Shown here in pieces: positions 7,801-16,440 of a DNA stretch of 17,443 bases (position 1 is its first letter; every line of letters starts with the position of its first letter). Origin of the DNA: CAYVZU01 sp964455935 (GTDB lineage Bacteria; Fibrobacterota; CAYVZU01); contig CAYVZU010000081.1 of the NCBI GenBank assembly GCA_964455935.1, forward strand, positions 1-17,443, written 5' to 3'. Both the position numbers and the translations under genes were made by a program. A model generated the notes under the pieces. It searched no databases, had not been told where the DNA came from, and saw only the letters and a list, made by a program, of their open reading frames with translations.

Positions 7801-10800
7801 GACCTGAATAACTCGGGGTACCTGGATCTGGGGAACCATTATTTTCGTTTTGTCGTGGATCTTTCCGACACGTCCTCCGATTCCAGCTATTACGTTTCGG
7901 GGACCAACCTGAACGGATGGCGCCTGTATCGGATTCCCCTGGCCGGGGCCCCGTCGGCGGCTGGAAATGCAAACTGGCGCGATGTGGATTGCGTGCGGCT
8001 GGCGTTGACCGAGCTCGCGGATACCGGCAAAACCTATGCGGTTCAGGTGGCCAAGGCCGAGTTCGCCAGCAATCAATGGCGGGAGGCCAGTGATACGTCC
8101 GCCTCGGCCGCCCGGATCGAGTTGTCGGTCGTTAACACCGAGCAGAATCCCGGATATCAACCGCGGGTTCCCGTGAAACGCGCCGCCGACGGCCTTCTCC
8201 CGCGCGAGCAGTCGCTGGCCATTTCGTACTCCAACCTCAGCGCCGGAAAAAGTGTCATTGCCAAGCGCCTGCTTTCCGAAGCGATCAGTCTGGCGAATTA
8301 CAAAATGCTGGAAATGGATGTATACGGCCACGCGGACCAGGAGCGCGACAGCGTTTTTTTCTTCCTACGGCTTGCCAGCGATTCGGTCAATTATTACGAA
8401 TTCCGAACTCTTTTGCGCGAAGGATGGAATCGCTTGCAGATCCCGGTTGCGGATCTTTCGGACCTGAAGGGCGAATATCTGGCCGCTCATCCAGCCGCTT
8501 TGCGCTGCGACACCTTCACGACATCCGGGTTGGGCGTTGCCGGTATGCCGCAATACACGAACTGCAAAGAACTTTACGCGGGGGTATTGACGCCAAGCGC
8601 GGCCGGGCCTTTGGCGGGCAGCGTATGGCTGAATGACCTCAAGGTCACCAGCGTCCGCCAGGAGCCGGGCTGGGCGGGCCGGGTCTCATTCGAGTCGAAA
8701 CTGGCCGATCTGGCCGCATTCAACGGATTCGCCCAGTACGAAGACGGTAATTTCGTGCGGCTGGGCGACGCCAGCCACATCGGAAAAGGCACGAGCGCGA
8801 TCAACGGCCGCCTGGGAGGTAGTTTATCGCTCGACAAATTCCTCTCTTCGCGGTGGGGAATTGCCCTGCCGCTGACCGGCAGTCTTTCGGGAAGCATGTC
8901 CCGGCCCCGCTATCGGCCGGGTTCGGACGTTTTTCTCAGCGATGACCGGATCGGCGATATGTTTGGCGGCGTTCTCAACGAGCTAACCGGGCAAGACCTC
9001 TTCCGTGACGAAACAACTCCGGCCTCCCTGTTTCAAAGCCGCAAGATGGATAAAACGCTGGGACTGTCCTACTCGAAAAACAACAGGTCCGAAAGCCGCA
9101 TGGTCAATCTTTTGGCCGACCGCGTGAAATGGAATTACGGCTATACAAACACGAGTTCGGCCGAGCCCTCACGCGCCGATAGCAATCGTACGCACTCGGG
9201 CGACCTGCAATACGATCTCTCGCCGCAGGCAGCCGGGGATTACCGTCCCTTCACCAGGCTTAAAGGCGAACATGTTCCCGGCTTCATCAAGGGCCTTTGG
9301 TTTAGGCCCCTTCCCAATCGGCTCAGCTTCACGCTGGCCAAAGCGACGTACAGCCACCAGAAACAGTTCGATAAGCGGATCATGAAAATGGTGGTGGATG
9401 CCGAACGCCTGGATCTTCTGCACAGAATGGAAATGGACCTTGCGCCTTTCAACAGTTTCACGTTGAACTACGATCTTGGCGTGGAGCGCAATTTCGATAA
9501 CGCCTTGCCGGCCATGCGCCGTGGTGGGTTTGGGGAGATTGAATCACAGGTCTTTGGGCTCGACCCGCAGTGGCGCGAGCATCTGCTGCTGAAAGGCGAA
9601 GTGAACCGTACGCAGGGCTTCCGGGCTTCCTACAGTCCGTCCCTTGTGTCGTGGCTCACCAACCAGGTCAGTTACAATTCCGACTATCGCCACGACCTGA
9701 GCAGCGATCGCAAACTCGATCTGACAATTCAGGGCGCTTCGCGCCTGAGCGTGAATTTCATGCCCGTGACCTTTCTGGGGAGCATGGGAAAAAATGTCAA
9801 GCCGCTCCGGCTTGGATTGGAGAAGGTCCAGAAGGCCCTTACCACCCTTTCGCTGAACAACATCGGCGCGGAATATTCCGTGACGACCAACCAGGTGATC
9901 AAGCGGCTGAAAGACCTTGATCTGGACCGATGGCAGTTCTTCCGGTTTCAGACCGGTTTTCATGACCGCAGCCTGCGCCAGATTTTTGTAACGGGCGAGA
10001 TGGACGACAATGCCTTCGGCCAAAGCGCCTATTGGGACAGTGTCGAACTGCGGGACCATCGCGAGGACAGCCGCAAAATCGACCGGACATTCCGGGGCAA
10101 TACCAGCATCCAGCTGCCATACCGGACCGGCGTGACCACCAGCCTGGGATGGTCGCGCAGCACGATCGTCTACGTCGATCCCGACAAGCATCGGGATACG
10201 ACCGAGATCTTCCCCGAATGGGAACTGACGGTGAACAACTACGAACTGGCCCGGGCGCCCGGGCTTCGGTCAAAGGTCGAGCGTGCGTCCATTACTACCA
10301 CCTACCGTTATCGAGAGGAGACCCGGTTTCTTGCCCTGGGCCGCACGGAAGTGGTGGAGAGACGGTTCAGCCCGCTGTTCGAAATCAGGCTGACGTGGAA
10401 AAACGGTGTAAGCGGCGTGCTGACCCATGACCAGGGCCGCCGGACCGAGAACAACGAGGGTGACGGGAGCATTAACGAAGGCAAGGACAACCGAGACTCC
10501 CTTTCGCTTTCCTACAGAGTGAGCAAGCAGAAGGGATTGCGCCTTCTTCGCTGGAAAACCAAGCTGCGCAACGACCTGGATATCAGCTTCGGCGCGGGCC
10601 GCAGAGCGGACCGCAAAACCAACACGCGCGGCGACGGAATCGCGGTGCCGATTGCCGACATAACGGAATTCAACTTCGGACCGGGCGCAAGGTATTATTT
10701 TTCGAACAAAATCGATGGAGGGATTGATTTCAACTACAGCCGGAAGCTGGACAAGACCCGGGCCGACGAGGTCACGAAATCGGTCTTGGCGCGCATCTGG

Positions 10801-10818
10801 GCGGAGATTCGCTTCTAG
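4887..10818 (+). CDS. sprA: SprA-type outer-membrane translocon of the type IX secretion system, interrupted by an assembly gap
   Basis: SprA forms the very large outer-membrane beta-barrel through which T9SS cargo leaves the cell. The gene starts at TTG (GGGAC six bases upstream) with a signal peptide (MKFHRVLFCLLPLSIQAFA). After 129 codons ten Ns intervene; the second part resumes in frame as IEIPVKMPEWAKRF and runs 1,837 codons from the Met at 5305. SprA landmarks include DEIIQEIEAGNTQMALPNTE, LFGIRLRAKVGDLDITAVAS, VDYTIDYESGSLVITTPNA, AMVDDFEGADLSYPLG, then a D-rich segment (EDVGIDGMADADEF, ESEDLNNSGYLDLGNHYFRF) and EQSLAISYSNLSAG. The C-terminal third is rich in alternating strands and ends in Phe (WAEIRF), as outer-membrane barrels do. 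Total near 1,970 residues, a little shorter than the roughly 2,400 of Bacteroidetes SprA. The exported GH78 protein upstream is a plausible cargo. No other T9SS component is in the window. Confidence 0.93.
5275..5284. other. Assembly gap (10 Ns) inside sprA
   Basis: Ten Ns split sprA. Upstream coding ends with LF plus the first base (G) of the next codon; downstream two bases precede the next in-frame codon (ATC). An intact gene requires the missing length to be a multiple of three, so the true gap cannot be 10 bp. Confidence 0.97.
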
Positions 10819-10851
10819 GCATAAGGAACCATCGGGCAGGGATGCATTCGG

Positions 10852-10888
10852 GGCGCCTGGATCTGCTCCAGGTTTGCCGGTTTTTTTT
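10852..10888 (+). terminator. Probable intrinsic terminator after sprA
   Basis: CCTGGA-TCTGC-TCCAGG (10856-10872) is a perfect 6-bp stem. It can be extended by GGC (10852-10854) with GCC (10876-10878) around a small internal loop, and eight T's follow (10881-10888). It lies 34 bp after the sprA stop. The interrupted stem makes the call moderate. Confidence 0.5.
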
Positions 10889-10938
10889 CGCAGTTCCCTG
10901 CTCCAAAACATCACAGCCAATTCGGGAAAGTGAGGTTT

Positions 10939-12474
10939 ATGCAGAAAGACATTCTCATCAACTCCGGCGCCCACGAACGCCGCATTGCGGTTCTGGAAGA
11001 CGGCCGGCTCGAAGAATTCCTGATGGAACGGCCGGACAAGGAACGCATGGTGGGCAACATCTATGTAGGAGTCGTGCAGCGGGTGCATCCCGGCATGCAG
11101 GCCGCATTCGTGGACATTGGGCTGGGGAAAGCCGCCTTCCTCTCGGCTGACGATGTGGAGCTTTCGGGTGTGCTCGATCCAGTCGATACCGAGGACGGTG
11201 CCGATGTCCGGCGCCACCGCGGCGGCCCCAATATCGGCCGGCTGCTGCACAAAAACCAGCGGATACTGGTGCAGGTGACCAAAGAGCCCATCGGCACCAA
11301 AGGCGCCCGGATCACCATGCAGCTCTCGTTTCCGGGCCGCTTTATTGTGCTTCTCACCGGCACCGATTTCATTGGGATCTCCAAGAAAACGCGCGATTCC
11401 TTCGAACGAAAGAACCTGCGCGGCTTCATCGCCTCGGTCAAGCCGGAGGGCGTGGGGATCATTGTCCGCACCATCGGCCTGATGGCCCATGAAGAGGATT
11501 TTCGAAACGAGATCAATATCCAATACGACAAATATCGCCGCACGCTGGCAGCCGCGCAAAAGGCGCGCGGCCCGGCATTGGTTCACCGCGAGATTGGGCT
11601 GGGCGCCAGCGCCATTCGCGATCTCTTCGCGCATGACGTATCGCGGGTCATTGTCGATTCCAAACCGGAATACAAAGACATCATGGCTTACCTGAAGGAA
11701 GTGGACCCCGATATGCGGGGGCGGGTCCAGCTCTACAGCGGCCGCGATCCGCTGTTTGATGTGTACGAAATCGAGCGGGAAGTCGATAAAATCCTGCGGC
11801 GCAAGGTCTGGCTCAAGAGCGGCGGCTATTTGATCTTCGATCACACCGAGGCGCTGGTCGCCATTGACGTCAACAGCGGACGCTTCGTGAGCGGATCGCA
11901 GGAGAACACGATTTTTCGGACCAATCTTGAGGCTGTGGGCGAGGTGGCTCGTCAACTGCGGCTGCGCGATATCGGCGGGTTGATCATCATCGATCTTATC
12001 GACATGGACAATCCGCGGCACCGCGAGCAAATCTACCAGGAATTCTGCCGCGCCATGTTGCGCGACAAAGCGGCCCATCATGTGGGCCGCATCAGCGAAT
12101 TTGGGCTCATCGAGCTTTCGCGCAAACGGGTTCGTCCGGAATTGGTGACCGCCATGAGCGAGGTTTGTCCCACCTGTGGCGGAATGGGAACCCTCTTTGC
12201 GACATCGGTCGTGACCGCCCGCATCAACCGCTTCCTGAACCGGAATCGCGCAGCCAAAGGGGAGCGCCGTCTGCAGTTGGAAGTGCCCACGGCAATTGCC
12301 GACTACCTCGAGAGCAACAAAGGCGAGGTCTTCAAGCGCCTGGCCAAAGAGAACGACAGCAAAATAGAATTGCTGGTGAACGAGGAGCTGCACAGCGACG
12401 AATTCCGCATCTACAACGCCAAAACCGGCGAGGATCTGACCGAGAAGCTGCGCGAAGGCGGAGCGCAGGAATAG
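10939..12474 (+). CDS. rng: Ribonuclease G/E family endoribonuclease
   Basis: Single-strand-specific endonuclease for 16S rRNA 5' maturation and mRNA decay, acting in the cytoplasm. At about 511 residues it is close to E. coli RNase G (489) and lacks the long RNase E scaffold tail. An S1 RNA-binding domain spans about residues 35-130 (GNIYVGVVQRV, GMQAAFVDIG, KAAFL) with an insert (DTEDGADVRRHRGG). The catalytic magnesium-binding aspartates appear as D310 in DVNSGR and D352 in IIIDLIDM. The zinc-link cysteines are C410 and C413 in CPTCGG. ATG 10939 is preferred, with GTGAGG three bases upstream and the usual family N-terminus (MQKDILINSG); GTG 10930 is the alternative. First gene of a same-strand cluster with purine and tRNA-modification genes. 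Confidence 0.95.
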   Translation: MQKDILINSGAHERRIAVLEDGRLEEFLMERPDKERMVGNIYVGVVQRVHPGMQAAFVDIGLGKAAFLSADDVELSGVLDPVDTEDGADVRRHRGGPNIGRLLHKNQRILVQVTKEPIGTKGARITMQLSFPGRFIVLLTGTDFIGISKKTRDSFERKNLRGFIASVKPEGVGIIVRTIGLMAHEEDFRNEINIQYDKYRRTLAAAQKARGPALVHREIGLGASAIRDLFAHDVSRVIVDSKPEYKDIMAYLKEVDPDMRGRVQLYSGRDPLFDVYEIEREVDKILRRKVWLKSGGYLIFDHTEALVAIDVNSGRFVSGSQENTIFRTNLEAVGEVARQLRLRDIGGLIIIDLIDMDNPRHREQIYQEFCRAMLRDKAAHHVGRISEFGLIELSRKRVRPELVTAMSEVCPTCGGMGTLFATSVVTARINRFLNRNRAAKGERRLQLEVPTAIADYLESNKGEVFKRLAKENDSKIELLVNEELHSDEFRIYNAKTGEDLTEKLREGGAQE

Positions 12475-12494
12475 GCCGCAGCGGTGAAGCGGAG

Positions 12495-12528
12495 GGACAG
12501 GATACTATAGAATCCTGGGATCCTGTCC
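12495..12528 (+). other. Perfect 9-bp stem-loop between rng and purD
   Basis: GGACAGGAT (12495-12503) is the exact reverse complement of ATCCTGTCC (12520-12528), with a 16-base loop that itself contains a competing arm (AATCC). No T-run follows, so it is not a classical terminator. It sits in the 90-bp gap ahead of purD and could be an mRNA processing or stability element, or an operator. Confidence 0.4.
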
Positions 12529-12564
12529 AATGCAGGAACCGGCAGAGCCAGGAAGGGGTCTTCA

Positions 12565-13845
12565 ATGAGAGTTCTTGTTGTGGGCAACGGCGGCCGCGAG
12601 CATGCGTTGGCCTGGGGAATGAGAAGCGATGCCGAAATTCTTTGCACGCCGCGCAATCCGGGCATTGAGGAGTTCGGCCGCTGCTTCGATGTTGCCGTGG
12701 ACGATCTGGAGGGTATCACCTCGCTGGTTTTGGCCGAGAAGGCGGATTTGGTCGTAGTCGGTCCGGAATTGCCGTTAACACTGGGGCTGGCCGATCACCT
12801 TCGCGGCCGGGGAATTCCGGTCTTTGGACCCTCCAAAGCAGCCGCGCAAATCGAAGGGAGCAAGGTCTTCGCCAAGGACCTCATGCGCAAATACGCAATC
12901 CCGACCGCGGATTTCGAATCCTTCACCGAGCCGGGTCCTGCGCTGGCCTACTTGAGAAAGAAAGGCGCGCCCATTGTGGTGAAGGCAAGCGGCCTGGCCG
13001 CGGGCAAAGGCGCCTTGGTTTGCATGACCGCTGCGGACGCCGAGGCGGCCATACGCGGGATGCTTGCGGAAGGACAGTTTGGCGATGCGGGCCGGGAGAT
13101 TGTGATCGAGGAGTTCATGCAGGGCGAAGAGGCGTCCATCTTGGCCGTGACCGACGGCGAGTCGATTGCGGTTCTTCCGGCAGCCCAGGACCACAAACGC
13201 GTCTTCGATCAGGATCAGGGGCCCAATACCGGCGGCATGGGAGCGTACGCACCTGCGCCCTGTGTCACGCCGGCGATTTTGCAGGAGGTGCACCAGCGGA
13301 TTCTGCGGGCCACGGTGGATGCCCTGGCCGCCGAAGGATGCGCCTATTCCGGCGTGTTGTATGCGGGCTTAATGCTTACTGCGCAGGGACCCAGGGTTGT
13401 CGAATTCAACTGCCGTTTTGGGGACCCCGAGACGCAGGCCGTGGTGCCGCTGATCGAAAGCAGTCTGACCGAACTGCTGCATGCGTGCAGCCAAAACCTG
13501 CTGGGCAAGGTGCCCCTCAAAATCCGGGACGGCGCCGCGACATGCGTTGTTCTGGCTTCGGGCGGCTATCCGGGTCATTATGAAAAGGGTCGAAAAATTC
13601 TGGGGCTCGACCATCTGCCGAAAAACGCCATGGCTTTTCATGCGGGAACCAGGAAAACAGGACCCGACCTGGTCACGAGCGGAGGCCGGGTGCTTGGCAT
13701 CACCGGACTGGGTCGCAGCCTTGCGGATTCCATACGGACAGCCTACGAGGGCGTGGGCCGCATTCGTTTTGAGGGAATGCACTTTCGCAGGGATATTGGC
13801 GCCAAGGGGCTTCAACGGGTGATGGGACAAAAAGCACGGCAATAG
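12565..13845 (+). CDS. purD: Phosphoribosylamine-glycine ligase (GAR synthetase)
   Basis: Catalyses step two of de novo purine synthesis: 5-phosphoribosylamine + glycine + ATP to GAR. The 426-residue length is normal for a monofunctional enzyme. In order: the N-domain GNGGREHALAW and VVGPELPL, the ATP-grasp start GSKVFAKDLMRKY, KASGLAAGKG, EEFMQGEEASI, DHKRVFDQDQGPNTGGMGAY, and the metal-binding EFNCRFGDPETQ. The C-terminal domain closes with GVGRIRFEGMHFRRDIG. ATG 12565 is preceded by AAGGGG. It lies 18 bp before purE, so the two are surely co-transcribed. Confidence 0.97.
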   Translation: MRVLVVGNGGREHALAWGMRSDAEILCTPRNPGIEEFGRCFDVAVDDLEGITSLVLAEKADLVVVGPELPLTLGLADHLRGRGIPVFGPSKAAAQIEGSKVFAKDLMRKYAIPTADFESFTEPGPALAYLRKKGAPIVVKASGLAAGKGALVCMTAADAEAAIRGMLAEGQFGDAGREIVIEEFMQGEEASILAVTDGESIAVLPAAQDHKRVFDQDQGPNTGGMGAYAPAPCVTPAILQEVHQRILRATVDALAAEGCAYSGVLYAGLMLTAQGPRVVEFNCRFGDPETQAVVPLIESSLTELLHACSQNLLGKVPLKIRDGAATCVVLASGGYPGHYEKGRKILGLDHLPKNAMAFHAGTRKTGPDLVTSGGRVLGITGLGRSLADSIRTAYEGVGRIRFEGMHFRRDIGAKGLQRVMGQKARQ

Positions 13846-13863
13846 CCGGAACAAGGAGCAATC

Positions 13864-14325
13864 ATGAGCACACAGCCGATGGTCGCGATCATCATGGGCA
13901 GCAAATCCGATGAGCCGTGCATGAAGGAATGCATGGATGTGCTGGATAAATTTCGCGTGCCGTATCAGAACCTGATTCTGTCGGCGCATCGCACCCCCAA
14001 CAAGGTGGCCCGCCTTGCCCGCGAGGCCCGGTCCCGGGGGGTACGCGTGATGATCGCGGCGGCCGGTTTGGCGGCCGCGCTGCCCGGCGTTGTTGCGGCG
14101 CACACCACGCTTCCGGTGATTGGGGTTCCCATGTCCAATGGGCCGCTTCAGGGCAAAGACGCCCTGTATTCGATTGTGCAAATGCCGCCGGGAATCCCGG
14201 TCGCAACCGTGGGCATTGGCAATGCGAAGAACGCGGCCTTTCTGGCTTTATCAATCCTCTCGTTGACCGAAACGCGTCTGCAGGAGGAATTGGCCGCGGC
14301 CCGGAAGGAATACGGCGACGAATAG
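13864..14325 (+). CDS. purE: N5-carboxyaminoimidazole ribonucleotide mutase (PurE), variant active-site loop
   Basis: Interconverts N5-CAIR and CAIR in purine synthesis. Its 153 residues fit class I PurE. GSKSD (12-16) and SAHRTP with the catalytic His42 are intact, as are GVPMSNGPLQGKDALYSIVQMP and GIPVATVGIG. In the loop usually written GAAHLPG or GMAAHLAG the sequence is GLAAALPG: residue 72 is Ala where most class I enzymes have His. AAGGAG before ATG sets the start. No purK, its usual partner, is visible in the window. Confidence 0.93.
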   Translation: MSTQPMVAIIMGSKSDEPCMKECMDVLDKFRVPYQNLILSAHRTPNKVARLAREARSRGVRVMIAAAGLAAALPGVVAAHTTLPVIGVPMSNGPLQGKDALYSIVQMPPGIPVATVGIGNAKNAAFLALSILSLTETRLQEELAAARKEYGDE

Positions 14326-14386
14326 CTCCAATCCATGCCCGCGGATTTTTTTTCGCCCTCACGATCCACGAAGCCTTGGCGAGTGC

Positions 14387-14941
14387 GTGAAACGTGTTCG
14401 CGATGTGTTAGAAAAGGATGGAATCTGGGTCGCGCCCAGCGATACCATCTACGGGATTTCCGGCAATGGCCTTTCGGTGCCGGCCGCCAACAGGGTGCGG
14501 GCGGCGAAGGGACGCGGGGAGAAGCCATTTATTTATCTTGTATCGGATATGGAAGCAGCTGAACGCTATGGCTCCGGGCCGATTCCAGCGGCGGTTTCCG
14601 GCCTCTTTTTGGCCGGGGCGCTAACCCTGGTATTGCCGGGCCAGGGATCGTTTGGCGGTCAGACCGTTGCCCTTCGTATTGCCACAGATCCTCTGGCCGG
14701 AGCTCTTTCCCGCGAATCCGGTTTTCCGCTGATCTCGACCAGTGCCAATGTTTCACAGCAGCCCTATAGGGATGATCCCGAGATGATCTATGCGCAATTC
14801 AGCCGCCATGTTGATCTGATGGTCGATGCGGGACCGTTGGGCACAACCACTCCTTCCGCCGTTTTGGATCTGACCGGGTCCCGGCCCGTGGTTCTGCGCG
14901 GTGGCAGGGGAGTGGAGGAGGTTGTAAGAAATCTTGAGTAA
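14387..14941 (+). CDS. tsaC: L-threonylcarbamoyladenylate synthase (Sua5/YciO/YrdC family)
   Basis: Makes threonylcarbamoyl-AMP from threonine, bicarbonate and ATP for the universal t6A37 tRNA modification. The 184 residues include APSDTIYGISG, the substrate-binding KGRGEKPF (K41, R43), LVLPG, VALRI and STSAN (117-121), then PSAVLDLT and VLRGG near the end. It is a single YrdC domain without the Sua5 C-terminal domain. The GTG start is chosen because no ATG occurs in frame before the YrdC core. The purE-tsaC gap (61 bp) contains a run of eight T's (14346-14353) after CCGCGG but no convincing terminator stem. Its end overlaps the next gene by eight bases. Confidence 0.9.
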   Translation: MKRVRDVLEKDGIWVAPSDTIYGISGNGLSVPAANRVRAAKGRGEKPFIYLVSDMEAAERYGSGPIPAAVSGLFLAGALTLVLPGQGSFGGQTVALRIATDPLAGALSRESGFPLISTSANVSQQPYRDDPEMIYAQFSRHVDLMVDAGPLGTTTPSAVLDLTGSRPVVLRGGRGVEEVVRNLE

Positions 14942-15401
14942 AGTCGCGTTTATTTGCACCGGGAATATCTGCCGCAGTCCAATCGCGGAACATCTGCTCA
15001 GGTCGCTGGCTCCCAAGAGCTGGGATCTGGAGGTGACTTCCTACGGGATTATGACGACCGACGGCCAGGAAGTCTCAAAAAACAACGCGATTGCCGCTTT
15101 GGAAGAGGGCTTGGATGTGTCCGCCCACCGCTCACGGGCGTTGCGGGCGCAGGAACTGCGCGAATGCGATCTGATCTTTACCATGACGGCGGCCCAGAAG
15201 TTCCATTTGGGGCTGGCCATGCCGGACCTCAAGGATCGTGTGTTCTGTCTGACGGAGTTCGGCCGCGAGGGCAAACGCATTCACGATATCGAGGACCCGA
15301 TAGGAGGGGATCTATCTGTTTACCGGAAGAACTTCAAGCGCATCCGGCAGGAAATCGAGCGCATTCTTCCTCTGCTTGGCGGTCATTTGGGCCTTCGCTG
15401 A
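14934..15401 (+). CDS. Low-molecular-weight protein tyrosine/arginine phosphatase-like protein (YwlE type)
   Basis: A cytoplasmic phosphatase of the LMW-PTP fold, 155 residues. The P-loop CTGNICRS (C8-X5-R14) lies right after the first strand, and the general acid is D121 in DPIGGD. It could remove phosphate from tyrosine or arginine residues; no protein kinase or arginine kinase gene is nearby, so the substrate is unknown. The TTG start overlaps the tsaC stop by eight bases, indicating translational coupling. tsaC-LMW-PTP neighbours are seen in other bacteria (ywlC/ywlE in Bacillus), which supports the call. Confidence 0.9.
   Translation: MSKVAFICTGNICRSPIAEHLLRSLAPKSWDLEVTSYGIMTTDGQEVSKNNAIAALEEGLDVSAHRSRALRAQELRECDLIFTMTAAQKFHLGLAMPDLKDRVFCLTEFGREGKRIHDIEDPIGGDLSVYRKNFKRIRQEIERILPLLGGHLGLR
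15302..15318 (+). promoter_or_regulatory. Strong Shine-Dalgarno ahead of a possible CTG start for the DUF3108 gene
   Basis: AGGAGGGG (15302-15309) lies six bases before CTG 15316, which is in frame with the DUF3108 gene. The same bases encode IGGD of the upstream phosphatase, so the match may be accidental. Confidence 0.35.
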
Positions 15402-16272
15402 ATCCGGCGCTCAGGGTCAGGCCCACATGCAGAGCAAACCGCTCTGGTACGAGAGTGAATCGTCGCTGCTGGATTTGAAGCTGTATCCCGACATGGGGCG
15501 AATCGCCGACTCCATCAACATTCCGGCACAGTCCGCTTTGCGCAGCGCCCCTAACCGGGCCTTTGGTGTGGGCGAGCAGTTGGTTTTTCAGGTCCAATTC
15601 GGGTTCCTGAGCGCGGGGGTTGGCATTCTGGAAATTCCCGAAATCGTGGAGTTTCGCGGAACCCGATGCTACCGAATTGTCTCCAAAGCCATCTCCAACA
15701 ACTTCGTTACGACGTTCTATCCGGTCCGCGACATTATTGTCTCTCTTTTTGACACGGAGGGCCTGTACCCTGTCCTTTTTGAGAAACACCTGCGCGAAGG
15801 CGGCTATCGTCGAAGTTACTGGATCCTTTTCGACCAGAAAAACAACACCGCATTTTGGCAGGACACCACCTTTTCGGTTGGCGCGTTTTCACAGGACATC
15901 ATTTCGGTCATGTATTACGCCCGGACTCTCGACGCCAGGCCCGGCCAAACCATTCTTGTCAACAGCCACACGGACAAGAAGAACTATCCGCTGGCCATTC
16001 GATTTTTGGGACATGAGACAATCGCAATTGAGGGCACCAAGTACAGGTGTGTTGTGGTCGAGCCGGTCTTGCAGGGGGAAGGGTTGTTCAAGCAAAAGGG
16101 GAGCCTGAAGGTTTGGATGACCGATGATGAACGAAGAATCCCTGTGCGGATGAAAAGCAAAATTTACGCGATCGGCTCCATCACCGCCACGCTTATTTCC
16201 TACCGGAATGGAATGCTTGCTCAGGAAGGTTCCGTGCCGGAGAAAAGGAAGGATAGCCCCGCCGTTCCCTGA
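15376..16272 (+). CDS. Exported DUF3108 domain protein
   Basis: Secreted or periplasmic protein of a family of unknown function. Mature residues include FGVGEQLVFQVQFGFLSAGVG, typical of the DUF3108 start, followed by YRIVSKAISNNFVTTFYPVRD, then YPVLFEKHLREGGYRR, DIISVMYYARTL and VWMTDDERRIPVRMKSKI, i.e. a beta-rich body found in envelope proteins of FCB and proteobacterial lineages. The TTG start listed gives only MAVIWAFAESGAQGQA before the mature part, a weak signal peptide with no ribosome binding site. In-frame coding continues upstream as GRKSSAFFLCLAVIWAFA, which looks like a full signal peptide; this fits CTG 15316. ATG 15427 would drop the signal altogether. It overlaps the phosphatase gene and ends the cluster. 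Confidence 0.8.
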   Translation: MAVIWAFAESGAQGQAHMQSKPLWYESESSLLDLKLYPDMGRIADSINIPAQSALRSAPNRAFGVGEQLVFQVQFGFLSAGVGILEIPEIVEFRGTRCYRIVSKAISNNFVTTFYPVRDIIVSLFDTEGLYPVLFEKHLREGGYRRSYWILFDQKNNTAFWQDTTFSVGAFSQDIISVMYYARTLDARPGQTILVNSHTDKKNYPLAIRFLGHETIAIEGTKYRCVVVEPVLQGEGLFKQKGSLKVWMTDDERRIPVRMKSKIYAIGSITATLISYRNGMLAQEGSVPEKRKDSPAVP

Positions 16273-16279
16273 GAACGGC
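16261..16279 (+). terminator. Hairpin overlapping the DUF3108 stop codon
   Basis: GCCGTTC-CCTGA-GAACGGC is a perfect 7-bp stem with the TGA stop in its loop. Only a mixed pyrimidine stretch follows (CCTTTCCCTTT), so it is a weak terminator candidate or a 3'-end stabiliser. Confidence 0.35.
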
Positions 16280-16383
16280 AGGATCACCTTTCCCTTTGCG
16301 TATCTGAAATCTCCATATAAAATCTTCCATGTCATATGTCGGCATTTTGCGCCGGAACTTTAGCCTTTTCTGCGGGCCAGAAT

Positions 16384-16416
16384 GAAAAGGGGGAGATTTC
16401 GCCCTCCCCCCTTTAA
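16384..16416 (-). terminator. Intrinsic terminator of the flagellin gene
   Basis: On the minus strand AAAGGGGGGAG pairs with CTCCCCCTTTT across an 8-9 base loop and runs into CTTTTTCATT. It lies about 25 bp beyond the flagellin stop. The + strand reading also ends in CTTT, so it may stop read-through from the converging cluster as well. Confidence 0.75.
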
Positions 16417-16440
16417 AAGAACATCCCAAAGCGGATGGCC

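Noticed and set aside
9544..10191. 215-codon minus-strand frame inside sprA
   Set aside because: It lies opposite the SprA barrel coding region, with no domain and skewed composition.
10270..12393. 707-codon open frame on the minus strand opposite the end of sprA and rng
   Set aside because: It crosses the sprA-rng boundary opposite two well-supported genes and its translation shows no domain. Long antisense frames arise from GC-rich codon bias.
14331..14360. Possible terminator between purE and tsaC (CCGCGG followed by eight T's)
   Set aside because: The only stem is a six-base palindrome with no loop, too short for an intrinsic terminator.
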